Source: Zingiber officinale (taxonomy: Eukaryota > Streptophyta > Magnoliopsida > Zingiberales > Zingiberaceae). Taken from it: DNA of 64,000 nucleotides. This document shows, piece by piece, positions 47,101-59,133 of this stretch. The stretch spans positions 9,914,672 through 9,978,671 of the forward strand of contig NC_056001.1 of NCBI RefSeq assembly GCF_018446385.1. Reading direction: 5' to 3'. A program made the position numbers and the translations under genes. The first letter of the stretch is position 1, and the number at the start of each line of letters is the position of its first letter. The notes under the pieces are model-generated. The model did not search any database, was not told where the DNA came from, and was given only the letters and a program-made list of their open reading frames with translations.

Positions 47101-47328
47101 CATCAGATGTCATCTCAAAAGGACTACTCTATGGCGACCGCCGACGTGGTGGATGCTGAGGTTAGAGAGCTTGTCGAGACAGCTTATTCCAGAGCCAAAC
47201 AAATCATAACGACTCACATAGATATCCTTCACAAATTAGCACAGCTTCTCATCGAGAAGGAAACTGTTGACGGAGAGGAGTTCATGAGCCTGTTTATTGA
47301 TGGCAAAGCAGAATTATTTGTCGCATGA
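44151..47328 (+). CDS. FTSH1: Chloroplast FtsH zinc metalloprotease, type A (FtsH1/FtsH5), 703 aa, 5 exons
   Basis: Membrane-bound ATP-dependent protease of thylakoids; type A subunits pair with type B (FtsH2/8) in hexamers that degrade photodamaged D1 during photosystem II repair. Exons: 44151-45437, 46214-46460, 46547-46730, 46825-46996, 47107-47328; all introns GT-AG, total 2112 bases. The first ATG in frame is 44151; upstream frame is open but has no ATG. Residues 1-50 are a serine/proline-rich transit peptide, followed by a thylakoid signal ending VAFA (67-70). Then come the FtsH extracellular domain (~120-182), a membrane segment (~190-212), Walker A GPPGTGKT (289-296), Walker B IVFIDEID (344-351), the second region of homology with RPGRFDR, and zinc site HEAGH (511-515, split by intron 2). 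The C-terminal half matches Arabidopsis FtsH5/VAR1. All key residues are present, so probably functional. Confidence 0.95.
45438..46213 (+). other. FtsH intron 1
   Basis: 776-base intron, GTCAGT to TTTACAG. No feature seen inside. Confidence 0.85.
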
Positions 47329-47473
47329 TCATCAAATATCTTTTTGTATTTTATGCGACATAGTTGGTAGTCTTATGTTTATAATACATTGGTTACTTTG
47401 ACATAAAACAACCATTATAGAACAATTTTAGGTATGGAGCCATTAAGAAAATCGTTTTCTCAGTTCATTCATA

Positions 47474-48028
47474 AGCTGTGAACAAGACGAGTCAAGCTTT
47501 TGGGTGTTCAAGAAATTTGTTTGATAAGATAATTAAGTCGAGTTTAAAATGAACTAAGTCTTTGAAATGATTGTTCAAGTTTGACTTGGTTTATTTTTTA
47601 TAAGCTTGAATTTGTTTGAAGTTTGACTTGAGCTTGATTTATTTAGATGTTATCGAGCTCTTAATTTAAGTTTAGCTTGAGTTTGGTTCAAGTTTGATTC
47701 GTTTAGATGTTATCAAGTTTTCAATTTAAATTTATTCGATTGTTTGAAATTTTTCTTTGTTTGATTGATTATTGAGTTTGATAATTTAAAATTATTTATT
47801 TATTTTATTTTATTTTTTATTTATTTAACATATTGATAAGAATTTTATTAATGATCATGAAACGTAGATATTATTTATGAATGTTAAGCTAAACACAACT
47901 TTGTTTATTTAGTATAATTTTATTTATTTAGTTTAACAAATTATTCTTTATATTGAATAAATATAAATAAATTTTTATCAAATGAAATATTAATCTTATT
48001 CACATGCTTGATTCATTTACCGTCCTAT
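47474..48028. repeat. Dispersed repeat R, copy 3, downstream of FtsH
   Basis: Same word order as 7661-8174 (TTTGTTTGATAAGATAATTAAG, later GATGTTATCGAGCTC, ending ATTCATTTACCGTCCT) but strongly diverged. It begins about 145 bases after the FtsH stop codon. Confidence 0.6.
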
Positions 48029-48493
48029 TCATTCATGAGCTGGATCATGGTAGAATTCTTGAGCTGGATCATGGCAGTATAGAACAAATTTAATTTGACT
48101 GTTTTTAGTTGCTTGATTGATATTCAGCGTAAGTATTAATTTAATTTCATGGTTATTAGTTAGTTATTTCTTCTTTTTTTTTTATATTTCAGTAGTCCAC
48201 CAAATCTATATTAAATTTCTTTTGATAATTTAATTTTCAACCTCAGACCAAACGTACAAGAGGTTTCACTTAATCATGTAATTAATTAAGAACGTAGATC
48301 CCTTTCTTTTTCCAACTTTGTAGCCTTGTAAACAATTTTGAAGATCCGACCTAATTTAGCCATCATAAGATTCCATCAAGTGACCGTTGCAAGCTCATCC
48401 CAGCCCACGAAGAAAAGTAAAGGGGTTATCTTCCTCTCTTTCTCTCTCACACACGCACACCCTGCGCACTCGCCGCTCCGACTGCATCTGGAA

Positions 48494-51234
48494 ATGGCCT
48501 CCGAGATCAATAAGTCGCCCATTAGAGCCCTCAAGAAGTTGATGGGCAGCGGAATCTCCTCCATCCTCCGCCGAGGCTTCAACTCCTCCGAATGGTTGGT
48601 TTCTCTTCCCACCACTCTGTTGTTTCTTCCTCCCTCTTTTTTCTTTGCAAAATCTTGAAATTTGATCACTTGCCGGGGTTTTGTGTAGCAAAGCGGAGGC
48701 GAAGATGGCGATGTTTAGGATCAAGCTGCTGCGGAACAAGCGGGAGGCGCAGGTGCGGCAGATGCGGCGTGATGTCGCCCTTCTCCTCGAATCCGGCCGC
48801 AACGAGACAGCTCGCATCAGAGTTTGTATCTTTTTCTCTTGTTCGTTCACTTTTCTCTTGAAATTTACAAATGTCTTTGTTCTCATTTGTTAATGAACAT
48901 TCCTTTGTGATTAAGTTATGGCACTGACAAATATGTTTCATGATCTCTCATCTGAAGTATGTTACCACATATAGTTGCTATTCTCCGTGACTTTTTTTTT
49001 TGGCTTAAAGTTAAACATGAATTTTCTATCAGCTCTGAAAGTCATTTAATATGCAGTAACTGTTGTAGTCACTTCCTTTTTCTTGAGTTGTTACATAAGC
49101 ATTTTTGTACCATTGAATTTCAATTATGGGATGCTCTTCACATTTAATTATGAAGTATTTAATCTTTTTTTTTTTATTTTGTCATTAAACAATTTATAGC
49201 CAAGCTTCCCAGTATGCAAACTTTTGGAATTCTTTGAATATGTTGAACATTGTGTCTCTTTTGGTAGTTTCTTGAAAATATTTTAATCCATTGTATTAAT
49301 GGCATTTGTTTGTAGGTTGAGCATGTTATACGTGAACAAAATGTTATGGCAGCTAATGACATCATTGAACTTTTTTGCGAGCTGATAGTTGCTCGCCTAC
49401 CTATCATTGCCAAACAAAGGTTATAACTTTGCTATCAATCAAGTATCAGTAAACTTTGAACAAGTCCTAAATTATCCTTAACATTTTAGGGAGTGCCCGC
49501 TAGATCTAAAAGAAGGAATTTCGAGCTTGATCTTTGCCTCTCCAAGGTGCTCAGACATTCCAGAGCTTAGCCGACTTCTTCTTATCTTTGAAAAGAAATA
49601 TGGAAAAGAGTTTGTATCTACTGCAACTGAACTGCGACCTGAATCTGAAGTTAATCGCATGGTGAGTTTTTGCTCCTAGAGTACCTTTTGATTGTTTTGT
49701 TGTATGTCCGTTTATTTGGTATTTTTATTTTATGGTCCACAAATTTCCTTGTCCAACCTCGAGAATGAAAAGCCATCAATCCCACATGTAGTGGACTATG
49801 GAGTGTGATCAGTCAGAGATTCAACATTAGACAAGGTATTCATAAAGAGATGTGACACTAAATTCATCCAAGGTCTACAATGACACGAGGCGATTCACCC
49901 TCAAAATGGAAGGTTAAACATGATTCTCAGGGTACAAGTAACATTGAGCTTGGAGTAGTTTCAGATAATTTTAGGACCATGTATTTTGAGGAAAAGAGAT
50001 GTAGCAAAAAATCCTGTATAGAAGGAGTATGTTCAAAGCTTAGTTCTATGTTCATAACTTTAATAGTGAATTTGGCTGATTATTTTACATGCACATGGAT
50101 GCAGATTTAGTTTAGAGGAATAGTGTCTGCTAACAAATACAACAGGGAGACTTATTTTCACTTGTTTTCTGCTTTTCTTTCTATTCTGCAGTTAATTCAG
50201 AAGCTATCAGTGAAGAAACCTACTGGTGAAGTCAAGCTGAAAGTCTTGAAGGAAATAGCAAAGGAGTATCAGGTTCAATGGGATTCAACAGAATCAGAGC
50301 AAGAGCTACTCAAACCTCCAGAGGAAGTTATAGTATGTTGCTAATCCTTTCTCCTGCACACACACGCAGAGTTAAACACATATTTTGCCTGCTTGCATCT
50401 GAAAACCTGTGATTATGTTGCCCAATGAATATCTGTATATCGTGTTTTGTCAAATTTCCAATTATTTGGTCTCTCTATTATAAATTTTGCAGGAAGGTCC
50501 ACGGGAATTTGCAGATGCCAAAAACATTCCTGTTACATTTCCTATACGACCAAAGGATTATAACAGGTTTCTTCTTTTCTCGTCTGGTTTAAGCAATCAG
50601 TGAGTTATTTAATCTTTCCACTCAACTACCTAGGCCTAACAATAGCAGAGAATGGCAATTCAATGACCCGGCCTCAGCTGCTCAAGCTGCTTCCGAATCT
50701 GCTGGAAAAGCAATTTACGCTACACAAGCTGATGCTCGTCTTCCCAGTCAGAGTTCTCATCCATTTGATCTGTCAACACCTGTGGATACCTTGGCATGCA
50801 AATGTAGAAACTTTAATCAGGCAGAGCTTCAGAGAGAGTCTCAGGAATTAAGCCAACTATCAGGGGCATATGCTCCTTCAAATTATGAGGCCAAGGCCGT
50901 CGAGAAGAGGTTCTTCAGCTCTAAGAGTTTCAATTTATCAAACACTTTGGATGATGATATCATGGACACTGCCAACCTGAATGAGAAGAAGATACTAAGA
51001 AGGAACAGTTGCATCAGTCCGACTGTTAATTCGGAGATAAAGTTTGATGACTCAGATGGTCTTGAATCAGAGACTGATGGAGAGCAGGAAATGGAGTCAC
51101 CTTCCCCTCCCAATGTACCTCCTCCAGTTTTGCCTCCACAACAAATTAATTCATTCACTCATGTTCATCCAAACTTGCCTGATTATTCAGCACTGGCTGC
51201 TCGCTTTGAAGCCCTGAAATCTCACAGGATTTGA
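48494..51234 (+). CDS. IST1-like ESCRT-III regulator, 441 aa, 7 exons
   Basis: IST1-family proteins bind CHMP1/DID2 and VPS4 and tune ESCRT-III membrane scission at multivesicular endosomes; plants have a family called ISTL. Exons: 48494-48594, 48689-48821, 49316-49419, 49490-49661, 50192-50332, 50493-50566, 50634-51234 (1326 coding bases, all GT-AG and in frame). The acceptor of exon 7 is the least certain; another AG lies a few bases later. The IST1 helical domain covers about residues 30-190: KLLRNKREAQVRQMRRDVAL, VEHVIREQNVMAANDIIELF and IFASPRCSDIPELSRL are typical. The C-terminal part (about 190-441) is low-complexity and probably disordered, with an acidic ESETDGEQEME stretch and a proline-rich PPPVLPPQQ segment. 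I see no defect. Which of the several ISTL paralogues it is cannot be told from the sequence alone. Confidence 0.9.
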
Positions 51235-52336
51235 GTTAAAACTGGTGAATCTTCCACATACCGAAGCCAAACTAACACATGCATCGAATTGCATATATAT
51301 CATATTTAAGTGCTTTTATTCTAGCTGGCCAGATTCTGGCCAACAAGAATTACCGTTTGTCATATTAGATGGTCCTGTTCACTTCTAAACGCTATTGGTA
51401 ATTATTTAAGGCATGATTGGTTATCAATTTTTCTGTAATTTTCAACTTGATCATAACAATCTCGATAAGCTTTAGACCATTTTGTCCTACAAAGTACTGT
51501 AATGCAATTGAATTACATTATTCTGATAATTTTTAGCTTGATCAACAGATTTTGAATTACATTATTCTGATAATTGAATTACATGATTGGTTACATTATT
51601 CTGATAATTACATTATTCTAATTGGGTCATTGCTCTACACAACTCATAGTATTTGTTGATGTACGATAAGGCTCGGACCAATCCAACGGGTTAGGAACCT
51701 GATATTAAAACTTCTATTTTTTTTTTTAAAATAAGGATGTTAAAAATAAGAATCATAGTTACTTATAAAAAAAAATTAAGGGCAATTCAGTACGATTTTA
51801 TTTTATTTTTTTAAATTCGCCCAATCCAAGGGTTATTATAAACAAATGAAAAACACGGCCTGCCTGCAAATTAATTCTTATGTAGTCGAATTACATTTAA
51901 CAACCAAAAGACAATGAAGAATTGAGTAGTTTCAAATTTCAATCTTATTTTTATTGTTAAAAAATAATACTAACAATTTATTTTTTTTAAAAAAATACTA
52001 CCTTGGCACTATCCTTGATTTTTTTTTTATATTTCAAATTTATTTAAAGAATTTCTATTTACGAGGTCCGATCCGAACAAATACTTTTAAGCCAACGACG
52101 ATGCAATTGGGTCGAACCTGATCCTTGCTCATCACCCAGGTTTTCTATAAGAAAAACCACGAACCGCAACCGCCTCGATTGCGATTGTGGAAACCCTCGC
52201 CCTCTTTGTCATCCCCAACGAGATCACGCATTTCCATGCTCCTTCCTTCGCCGTCGCCCTCGAGACGGTGATGTTCTAACACGAGAAATTTACGTGCGGT
52301 GTTTCCTCAAGTAGTTGCCGTGTTTGAGCCGCTGCA
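51235..52336. other. Intergenic region between the IST1-like and DCAF8-like genes
   Basis: Mostly A/T-rich. CATTATTCTGATAATT is repeated three or four times at 51510-51610. The last 200 bases become GC-richer and probably hold the promoter and leader of the WD40 gene. No other gene seen. Confidence 0.5.
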
Positions 52337-55300
52337 ATGGTGATCTTGGGCAAGCGCCAGAGGAGCTCCGACTGTGGGATCCTCGATTTGTATCGACGCG
52401 AGGTTGGACTCCTGTCATCAAGAGCTTTCTCGCAACGCGCTAGGGCTTCAAAGGTGCATGCTTTTTCTTTTTTCCTAAATTCTATCTATCGGAAGTTCTT
52501 TATCTTCCCTTCATTTCTAGATCGTATTTTTTTTATTTTAAAATTATTCTGATCAAATTTGCACTTTCGAAGAATCTCTCATAGCAGCTGTGATTTATGA
52601 CAAACTCAATTGGAAAATGGAAACGCATGGTAACAAATAATTTGTCATTGCTCGTTATATGAGAGTGGAGAGCGATAAGGTTCCTGGAAGGAAATATTCC
52701 TTTTTTATGATAATTTACTATGTCGACTAGAAAATTCCATCCAATTTGTTTATGGTTGCCCTCTTGCTCAAGGCTTGGAGTGAGGGTGTCTAGCTTTTAG
52801 TATTTGCAATTTGATTTTAACTACTGATCGAAAACTGTGAAGGTATGCAGAGAAAACAAGGTACTATTGAGTAAAATGGAGGAACTATAGACAAACATTT
52901 AGTTCATGGATATACTTCTTTCATCCATTATTGCTTTGTGTGTCTACATGTATGTATGTATTTATAAATATATAGCCTGCATGCATATTTAAATACAGCT
53001 CTGAAAAGATATTTGCCAACTTGGTGGCATTGCGAACTTCTTTCAAGATATGATGGGCGTTAAAAACTATTCTGGAAGTGGAATAGGATGGTAAATTAAG
53101 GTTCTGTGTTCTTGGGAAGATAGAGGAAGGTAAGCAGTGAAAGGGAGATAGAGAATAAGAGACAAAATAATTCAAACTGTTTACTTGGGAAGATAGAGAT
53201 TTGAAGAGGTGATGATAAACTAATATGTTCCATTTTACTCGCTCTCCTAATCTTATCTGTAGTATACATTGCCATCTCTTTCCTCTCGTTTCCTCATTTT
53301 ATTTTTGTTTTCTGCTGCCACAAGATGTTGACCTTTGTGAACCTGTTGACTTAATTTTGTTGGGAGGAAAATTTAGCCTAAAGGGCATGCTCTGATACCA
53401 TGTGAAGTTTAGCAAATAAATCTATTGTATATGTTGTAAAGGGATAATTACATATATAAATATGGAAACTCCAAGCCTAAAATATATGTGAAACTAAACT
53501 CGCTACTCTAATAACTCTATTAATCCAATACCTCTAGCCTATTGTTAAGCTATGACTTGGAAAGAAATTCAGAATAGGGGATGATAGTGGATCAGGTACC
53601 CATATTTTTTGGTACTGCCTGAATACATATCCAGTAAAAATCACTAGTGAACCTGTCTAAATAATTATTTTAGATGATAAATGGGTACCTGCAGGCATCC
53701 GACTTAAATGGAAATATGTGGGTACCCATAAATCTGTAATTTGAAGCAAATTTGAATTTGATTATTAAGTATAATTGGTTATTGAATTAAACTTAAATCA
53801 GTCTAGGACTTGCAGATACAAGATTATAGGTTACTCATTGTCATCCCTATTGCAGAATGGAGTGCTTACTTATAATTGACAACTTACCTTATCTTTGGCG
53901 CAATTCAAGGAATCCACACTTTGGTGTTGGTGCTATGCACTTTCTTGTCTGAACTTTGTGGTCATGAGCAATGCTTTTAATACTGGAGAGTGGATGAAGC
54001 AGTGGCTGATCTGGTTCCTGGTTTTTCTGGTTGAACCATGTACTGTTTCAGTTCAAAACAGATTTTCCCTACTGATTGAACCAGTTTGGCTTCAGTTCCC
54101 TGGTTAACCAGTTGAACTGGCTTCTTCAGCTTGGCTTTGAAAAAAACAAAGCTGGTCAGAGAAAAATGTGTATTGTTGGTGCTTCTGCCTTATGATAAGA
54201 GACTGATTGGAAAACATGAAACCTACAGTAGTAATTTCAGGATGAGAAAAAATAACAAATGTATGGATTGAATTGTTAAAGTTTTACAGTTTGGACTTCA
54301 AAATCAGATTGGAAAATTAAAAGAAATTTATTTGCACTTTGTAGGGTTTATATGTCATGCAATTTGCCTTACAGCCTTCAAATTGCTTCTAACTACTTTT
54401 TTTCCCCTTATTTTCCTTTTAATTATATTGGACTTGCATGCTTATTTTTGCTTCCTTTAATGCTGGTGTTTAACTTTCTAAATCCTTGTTGACCAGGATC
54501 TTGTTCTGTATTTGGGACTTGACAGAAAGCTTAACAAGCATAATGGCTGTGTAAATACGGTGAGCTTGAATGAGAATGGGAGCATTCTTGTATCAGGATC
54601 AGATGATCAAATGGTAATACTGTGGGATTGGGAGGTTGGTACTGTAAGGACTTGCTTCCACTCTGGTCATAAAAACAATGTTTTCGAAGCACACATCATG
54701 CCTTGTACGGATGATCAGACAATTGTTACATCTGCTGCAGATGGTGAGGTAATATACTGCTATAGAATTTCCTCTCTGTTTCTTCTTTATGAGAAATGCT
54801 CTCTTGGGGTCACTAAATTTTCATCAGGTAAGGCTTGCCCATTTGCGAGAAGGTGGTCAGGTAACTACAGAATTGCTAGCTGAACATGATGGTGCAATCC
54901 ATAAGGTTGCTTTTGAACCTAGAAATCCCCATGTTCTTTATAGCGCTGGTGAAGATGGTCTAGTTCAGCATGTGAGTATAATTTGCTTCTCTGCGTTTCT
55001 GCAAATTTCATATACACGATTCTGATACAGTTTGCTTGCTCTCAGTTTGATCTTAGATCCAAAAATTCAACAAAGCTCTTCATATGCAGATCGTTTAGGA
55101 GAAGAACAACTTATACATCATTTGTCAGTCTCATGACTATTTCATTAGACCCAAGAAATCCAAACTGTCTTGCAGTTGCTGGTGCTGATGACTATGCTCG
55201 GGTGTATGACATTCGCAAGTACAAATGGGATGGATCAACTAATTATGGTCTTCCATGTGAAAACTTTTGTCCTCCACATCTGATTCATCACACACAAGGG

Positions 55301-56216
55301 ATAACAGGATTGTCTTTCTCTGATTCAAGTGAGCTGCTGGTCTCTTATATGAATGAATATATCTATCTCTTTCAAAAAGATCAAGGTCTGGGTTCAAATC
55401 CTGTCTCCTGGCTTTCTGATAGCTATCCAGATGATAACTCCAATTCAGTTCCAATATCTACATCCAACTTGAGCCAAGGGATTAAGGTGTATAAAGGACA
55501 TCGTAACAGAAAGACTGTGAAGGGTGTGAATTTCTATGGACCTAATTGCGACTATGTAGTTAGTGGATCCGACTGTGGTCGCATATTTATTTGGAGAAAG
55601 AAAGATGGGGTACTTTTACGTGCTATGGAAGGAGATAAACATGTGGTGAACTGTATTGTATCTCACCCTCATACCACCATGCTTGCAAGTTCTGGAATTG
55701 AGAAAGACATAAAGATCTGGGTTCCTAACACAATGGAACCTTTCAAACCAGCAAATCTAGATAAGGTAAATATCATATAAGTTACGTAATCTTTGTTGTT
55801 ACCATATTGAACTGATGTGTTAGAATAGACTTGAATGCTTACAATTCCTTGTTGATTGTATTGTGAACCTGTTCCCAATCAAGCATCGTTTCCTCTGTAG
55901 AGGCTAATTTATCTGGGGAAAAGATCTTTGTTATTTGAGATTTTTTTTTGTTTGGTATTATTGTTCAATTGGATATGGCTAATCAACTGAGCATTGACTT
56001 CATTTTCAGAAAGACAATGATGACAATGACGACGAGGACGACGACGATGACGAGGATGATGAAGGCAAAGATCTGGAAGATGATGACGACGACGACTCTT
56101 ATGATTCTGATTTCAGTGATTGTGATGATGACACTGAGGAAGATGTCTTTGGCGATAATATTAGTTCCGATGATGCTGACCTGGACTACTATGTTCATTT
56201 CAACAATTCGCCGTAA
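52337..56216 (+). CDS. DCAF8-type WD40 repeat protein, 479 aa, 5 exons
   Basis: DCAF8/WDR42 proteins are substrate receptors of CUL4-DDB1 ubiquitin ligases. Exons: 52337-52453, 54497-54748, 54828-54971, 55046-55765, 56010-56216 (1440 coding bases, all GT-AG and in frame). Intron 1 is 2.0 kb. WD repeats run from about residue 48 to 402, including HNGCVNTVSLNENGSILVSG, SGHKNNVFEAHIMP, EHDGAIHKVAFEPRNPHVLY, GHRNRKTVKGVNFYG and DYVVSGSDCGRIFIW. The last two closely match animal DCAF8. Two DDB1-binding-type motifs are seen: FDLRS (172-176) and VYDIRK (224-229). Residues 412-479 are a very acidic Asp/Glu tail. The start is an ATG giving MVILGKRQRSSD. The specific substrate is unknown. Confidence 0.92.
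52454..54496 (+). other. Long intron 1 of the DCAF8-like gene
   Basis: 2043 bases, GTGCATG to GACCAG. No second gene or complete transposon was recognised in it. Confidence 0.8.
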
Positions 56217-56694
56217 TAGCCACTGAGATTTGGACAATAATTTACCAAGTTTAAAGTAACCAGTCAGCTTTCGTAAACTGTTGGTGCAAAGCTAGCTACG
56301 CAAGTACAAGCAATGAATATTTGTTGCCCAACAGGATCATAAATCTCAAAATGTATTTACCTTAAAATGTCTAGTATGAAATATTAGAAGGTTCTAAACG
56401 TACATTTTACAGGGTTTGTAAATTTGTAATTAACGTAGGCGATTTGAGTCCAGTTTGCCGTATGTAATTATTCTGACATTGTCCTGATTCGAACATTATC
56501 TCAATGTGATCCAGTGATGCACAGACTTTGGTGGCTTCATTAGTAAGTATTAAATTTCACTTTGCCCTCTGTCTGTAGCTAATTAAGAGATTGAAACTTC
56601 AAATTTAGTGTGTATATATGACTACATTATGTGCGCCGATCTATTTGGCTAAGAGGATGTCTAATCATCACCTGCAAACCATCAAGAGAAGTAA

Positions 56695-56987
56695 GAGTAT
56701 CCACACAAGTTTCCTGAAACTTATCCAAAATGTATAATTTAAGGTAAAAAAATTATTTTATTAAATTTGGATATCCACTTTTTAAAACATCATATATCAA
56801 CTTCCCTATTTCTTCTCTCTCCTTTATAATATTTAGGGAATGAAATTCATTCCCTAAATTTAGAGAAGTACTATTCATAAATGCATAATTTAAAGAATGA
56901 ATAGGGTAGTTGATGTAAAGATTTTTTAATTACTTTATCTAAAATTTAAAGTAAAATCTTGAAATAGGATATTTGATACAGATGCTC
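56695..56987. mobile_element. Tourist-like MITE upstream of plastocyanin
   Basis: 293 bp; ends GAGTATCCACACAAG and (inverted) GAGCATCTGTATCAAA, flanked by TAA and TTA. It contains the internal inverted words GGGAATGAAATTCATTCCC. Family ends match the MITEs at 42993 and 43362. Confidence 0.7.
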
Positions 56988-57204
56988 TTAACAATTTCTC
57001 ATACGTCGCTTGGATGGATCTTTCCATGAAAATCTTCTTATTACATCAAGTGTACGCGGATTAGTCCCAGGCTTAGTCTGATTCAAAATCAATGAAGCTT
57101 AAGAAATCTGCCTCTACCTTTCAACCTTTAGATTGCAAACTTTTATAGGATCTAATCGATAGTCGGATTAGATATATGGCTTGTAGCCTTCTCCAAGTAT
57201 TTGC

Positions 57205-57256
57205 TACGTGGCAGATTTTTTATGCCGGCATCAAAAGGCCCAAAATTTGACACGTC
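57205..57256 (+). promoter_or_regulatory. ACGT/G-box-like motifs upstream of plastocyanin
   Basis: TACGTGGC at 57205-57212 and ACACGTC at 57250-57256, with GATAAC (I-box-like) and CCAAT words at 57380-57405. Such motifs are common in light-responsive photosynthesis genes. Function here is inference. Confidence 0.45.
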
Positions 57257-57441
57257 GGCCGGTCCAACTAGATGCTGATCCTGAACGAACGGAAGTTCAG
57301 GGGGAAAAAAAAAATCTGCCATCGCCACTGGACAGGATCTACCTCATCCACCACTTGCCAATAGCAGCGAAGCTTACGAGATAACGATAACCCCTTGGTC
57401 CAATATTAGCCACACAAATAAACCATGCTGTGACTGTGATC

Positions 57442-57448
57442 TATAAAT
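57442..57448 (+). promoter_or_regulatory. TATA box of plastocyanin
   Basis: TATAAAT, 57 bases before the ATG at 57505, a normal spacing for a short plant leader. Confidence 0.65.
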
Positions 57449-57504
57449 TAATAATCCGACACTTTCCTCCTTGATTCCCTGCTTCAAATCGTAGTAACAT
57501 TGCC

Positions 57505-58002
57505 ATGGCCAGCCTCACCTCTGCAGCAGCTACGGCCCCTTCCTTCGCCGGGCTCAAGGTCGCCGCCCGAAGCGGCGGCGGCGGCGGCGGCAGGAGAACG
57601 ACCCAGCCGATGGTGGTCCGGGCGTCGCTGAGGGATGCCGCGGGCTTGGCGGTGGTCGCGACGGCGGCGAGCGCGATGGTGGCGGCGAGCAACGCGATGG
57701 CCTTCGACGTGCTGCTGGGTTCCGACACCGGAGAGCTGGCGTTCGTGCCCAACAGCTTCTCGGTGGCGTCGGGGGAGACGATCGTGTTCAAGAACAACGC
57801 GGCGTTCCCGCACAACGTCGTGTTCGACGAGGACGAGATCCCGAAGGGGGTCGACGCCGGGGGCATCTCAATGGCGGAGGAAGACCTGCTCAACGCGCCG
57901 GGGGAGACCTACTCCGTCACCTTGAAGGAGAAAGGCTCCTACAGCTTCTACTGCTCTCCCCACCAGGGCGCCGGCATGGTCGGAAAAGTCACCGTCAATT
58001 AG
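57505..58002 (+). CDS. PETE: Plastocyanin precursor, 165 aa, single exon
   Basis: Blue copper protein of the thylakoid lumen that carries electrons from cytochrome b6f to photosystem I. Residues 1-66 are a two-part targeting sequence: a Ser/Ala/Arg-rich chloroplast transit peptide with a Gly-rich patch (24-29), then a hydrophobic thylakoid signal (about 44-64) ending NAMA. Mature protein starts [10 protein letters not shown] and has 99 residues, the usual length. All copper ligands are present: H37, C84, H87 and M92 of the mature protein (H103, C150, H153, M158 of the precursor; motifs AFPHNVVF and [10 protein letters not shown]). The gene is intronless, as plant plastocyanin genes usually are, and is very GC-rich. 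It has a TATA box and ACGT motifs upstream. Intact and almost certainly functional. Confidence 0.98.
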   Translation: MASLTSAAATAPSFAGLKVAARSGGGGGGRRTTQPMVVRASLRDAAGLAVVATAASAMVAASNAMAFDVLLGSDTGELAFVPNSFSVASGETIVFKNNAAFPHNVVFDEDEIPKGVDAGGISMAEEDLLNAPGETYSVTLKEKGSYSFYCSPHQGAGMVGKVTVN

Positions 58003-58570
58003 AAGGAAAAAAATTGTGAAGCTTGCACGCTTTCACTCTTTTGTACGAGTCGCCGGCCGGTGATGAATATTTATGTATCTTTATGCATGTTGTCTCAATT
58101 ATAAAGTCTTTGATTTTTGCCAATACAATCAATAAATTGGAACGATTGCAACAACCACAACAAATGAATCTAATATATCAAAAAAGACAGGGCAAGGATT
58201 AATGAACTCTGCCAATACATTCACATCCACATTTCTCAGTACATACCGAAGATTCATGATAAAATTAAATATTCGTTTATGTTCAAGTATTAATCCTATA
58301 TTTTGTTTAGAGATTATTGCACATAGAAGACTAACCAAAGAACAGAGTATTCATGTCCGAAAGAAATGAAAGAAAATAACAGATACTAACTAGTTGATCT
58401 CGAATCAAATAAATTTAAATTGTGGGCACCGGCTAGCTATTTACATCGCGTCAATATTCTAATGAATTGAATTAAACACACTAAAAATACTCGAATAGAT
58501 CCACAGAGAGCGTATTCAATAATCTAAATGAAGCAACACATGAAGATCCAGACCCTACTCTACTGAAATA

Positions 58571-59102
58571 GGAACGTAAACAAGTCAAGTCGAGCCAAAA
58601 TTTAGAATGTTCAAGCTTAAATTTTTGATAAGGTAATCAAACTGAATCTAAAATGAATCAAGTTATTGGAATAATTGTTCAAATTTAATTTGATTTATTT
58701 TCTATGAGTTTGAGTTTGATTCAAGTTTGACTTGAGCTTGGTTTATTTAGATATTATTGAGTTCTCAATTCAAGCTTATTTGATTATTTGAATCTTTTAC
58801 TTATTTGATCGGTTATTTAGTTAAATAATTTAAATTCATTTTAAATATTTTTATCTTTATTCAGCATGTTGATAAGAGTTTTATTAAATGAACATGTTCA
58901 TGGACGTTGTTTACGCACAATATTCATAAATACTATTCATGAATATTAATAAGCTAAACACATATATGTTCAAATTTATTTAGTTAATTTAATGAGTTGT
59001 TCTAATTTATTTATTTATTTAATTGATATTATATGTATTGAACATAAATTTTTATCAAGTGATCCTCAAATTTATTCACCAATGTCCAATTAATTTACAA
59101 AA
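58571..59102. repeat. Dispersed repeat R, copy 4, downstream of plastocyanin
   Basis: Starts GTAAACAAGTCAAGTCGAGCC and follows the same order as the other copies (GATAAGGTAATCAAACTG, GATTCAAGTTTGACTTGAGC), ending near AATTTACAA. Starts about 570 bases after the plastocyanin stop. Confidence 0.6.
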
Positions 59103-59133
59103 AATTGAAAACCAATAAAGTGGAGAATTTTAA

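Noticed and set aside
53895-54107. 70-residue frame in intron 1 of the DCAF8-like gene
   Set aside because: Short, no domain, located inside an intron with sound splice sites.
57441-57893. 150-residue minus-strand frame over plastocyanin
   Set aside because: Antisense shadow of the GC-rich plastocyanin exon; no domain and no promoter.
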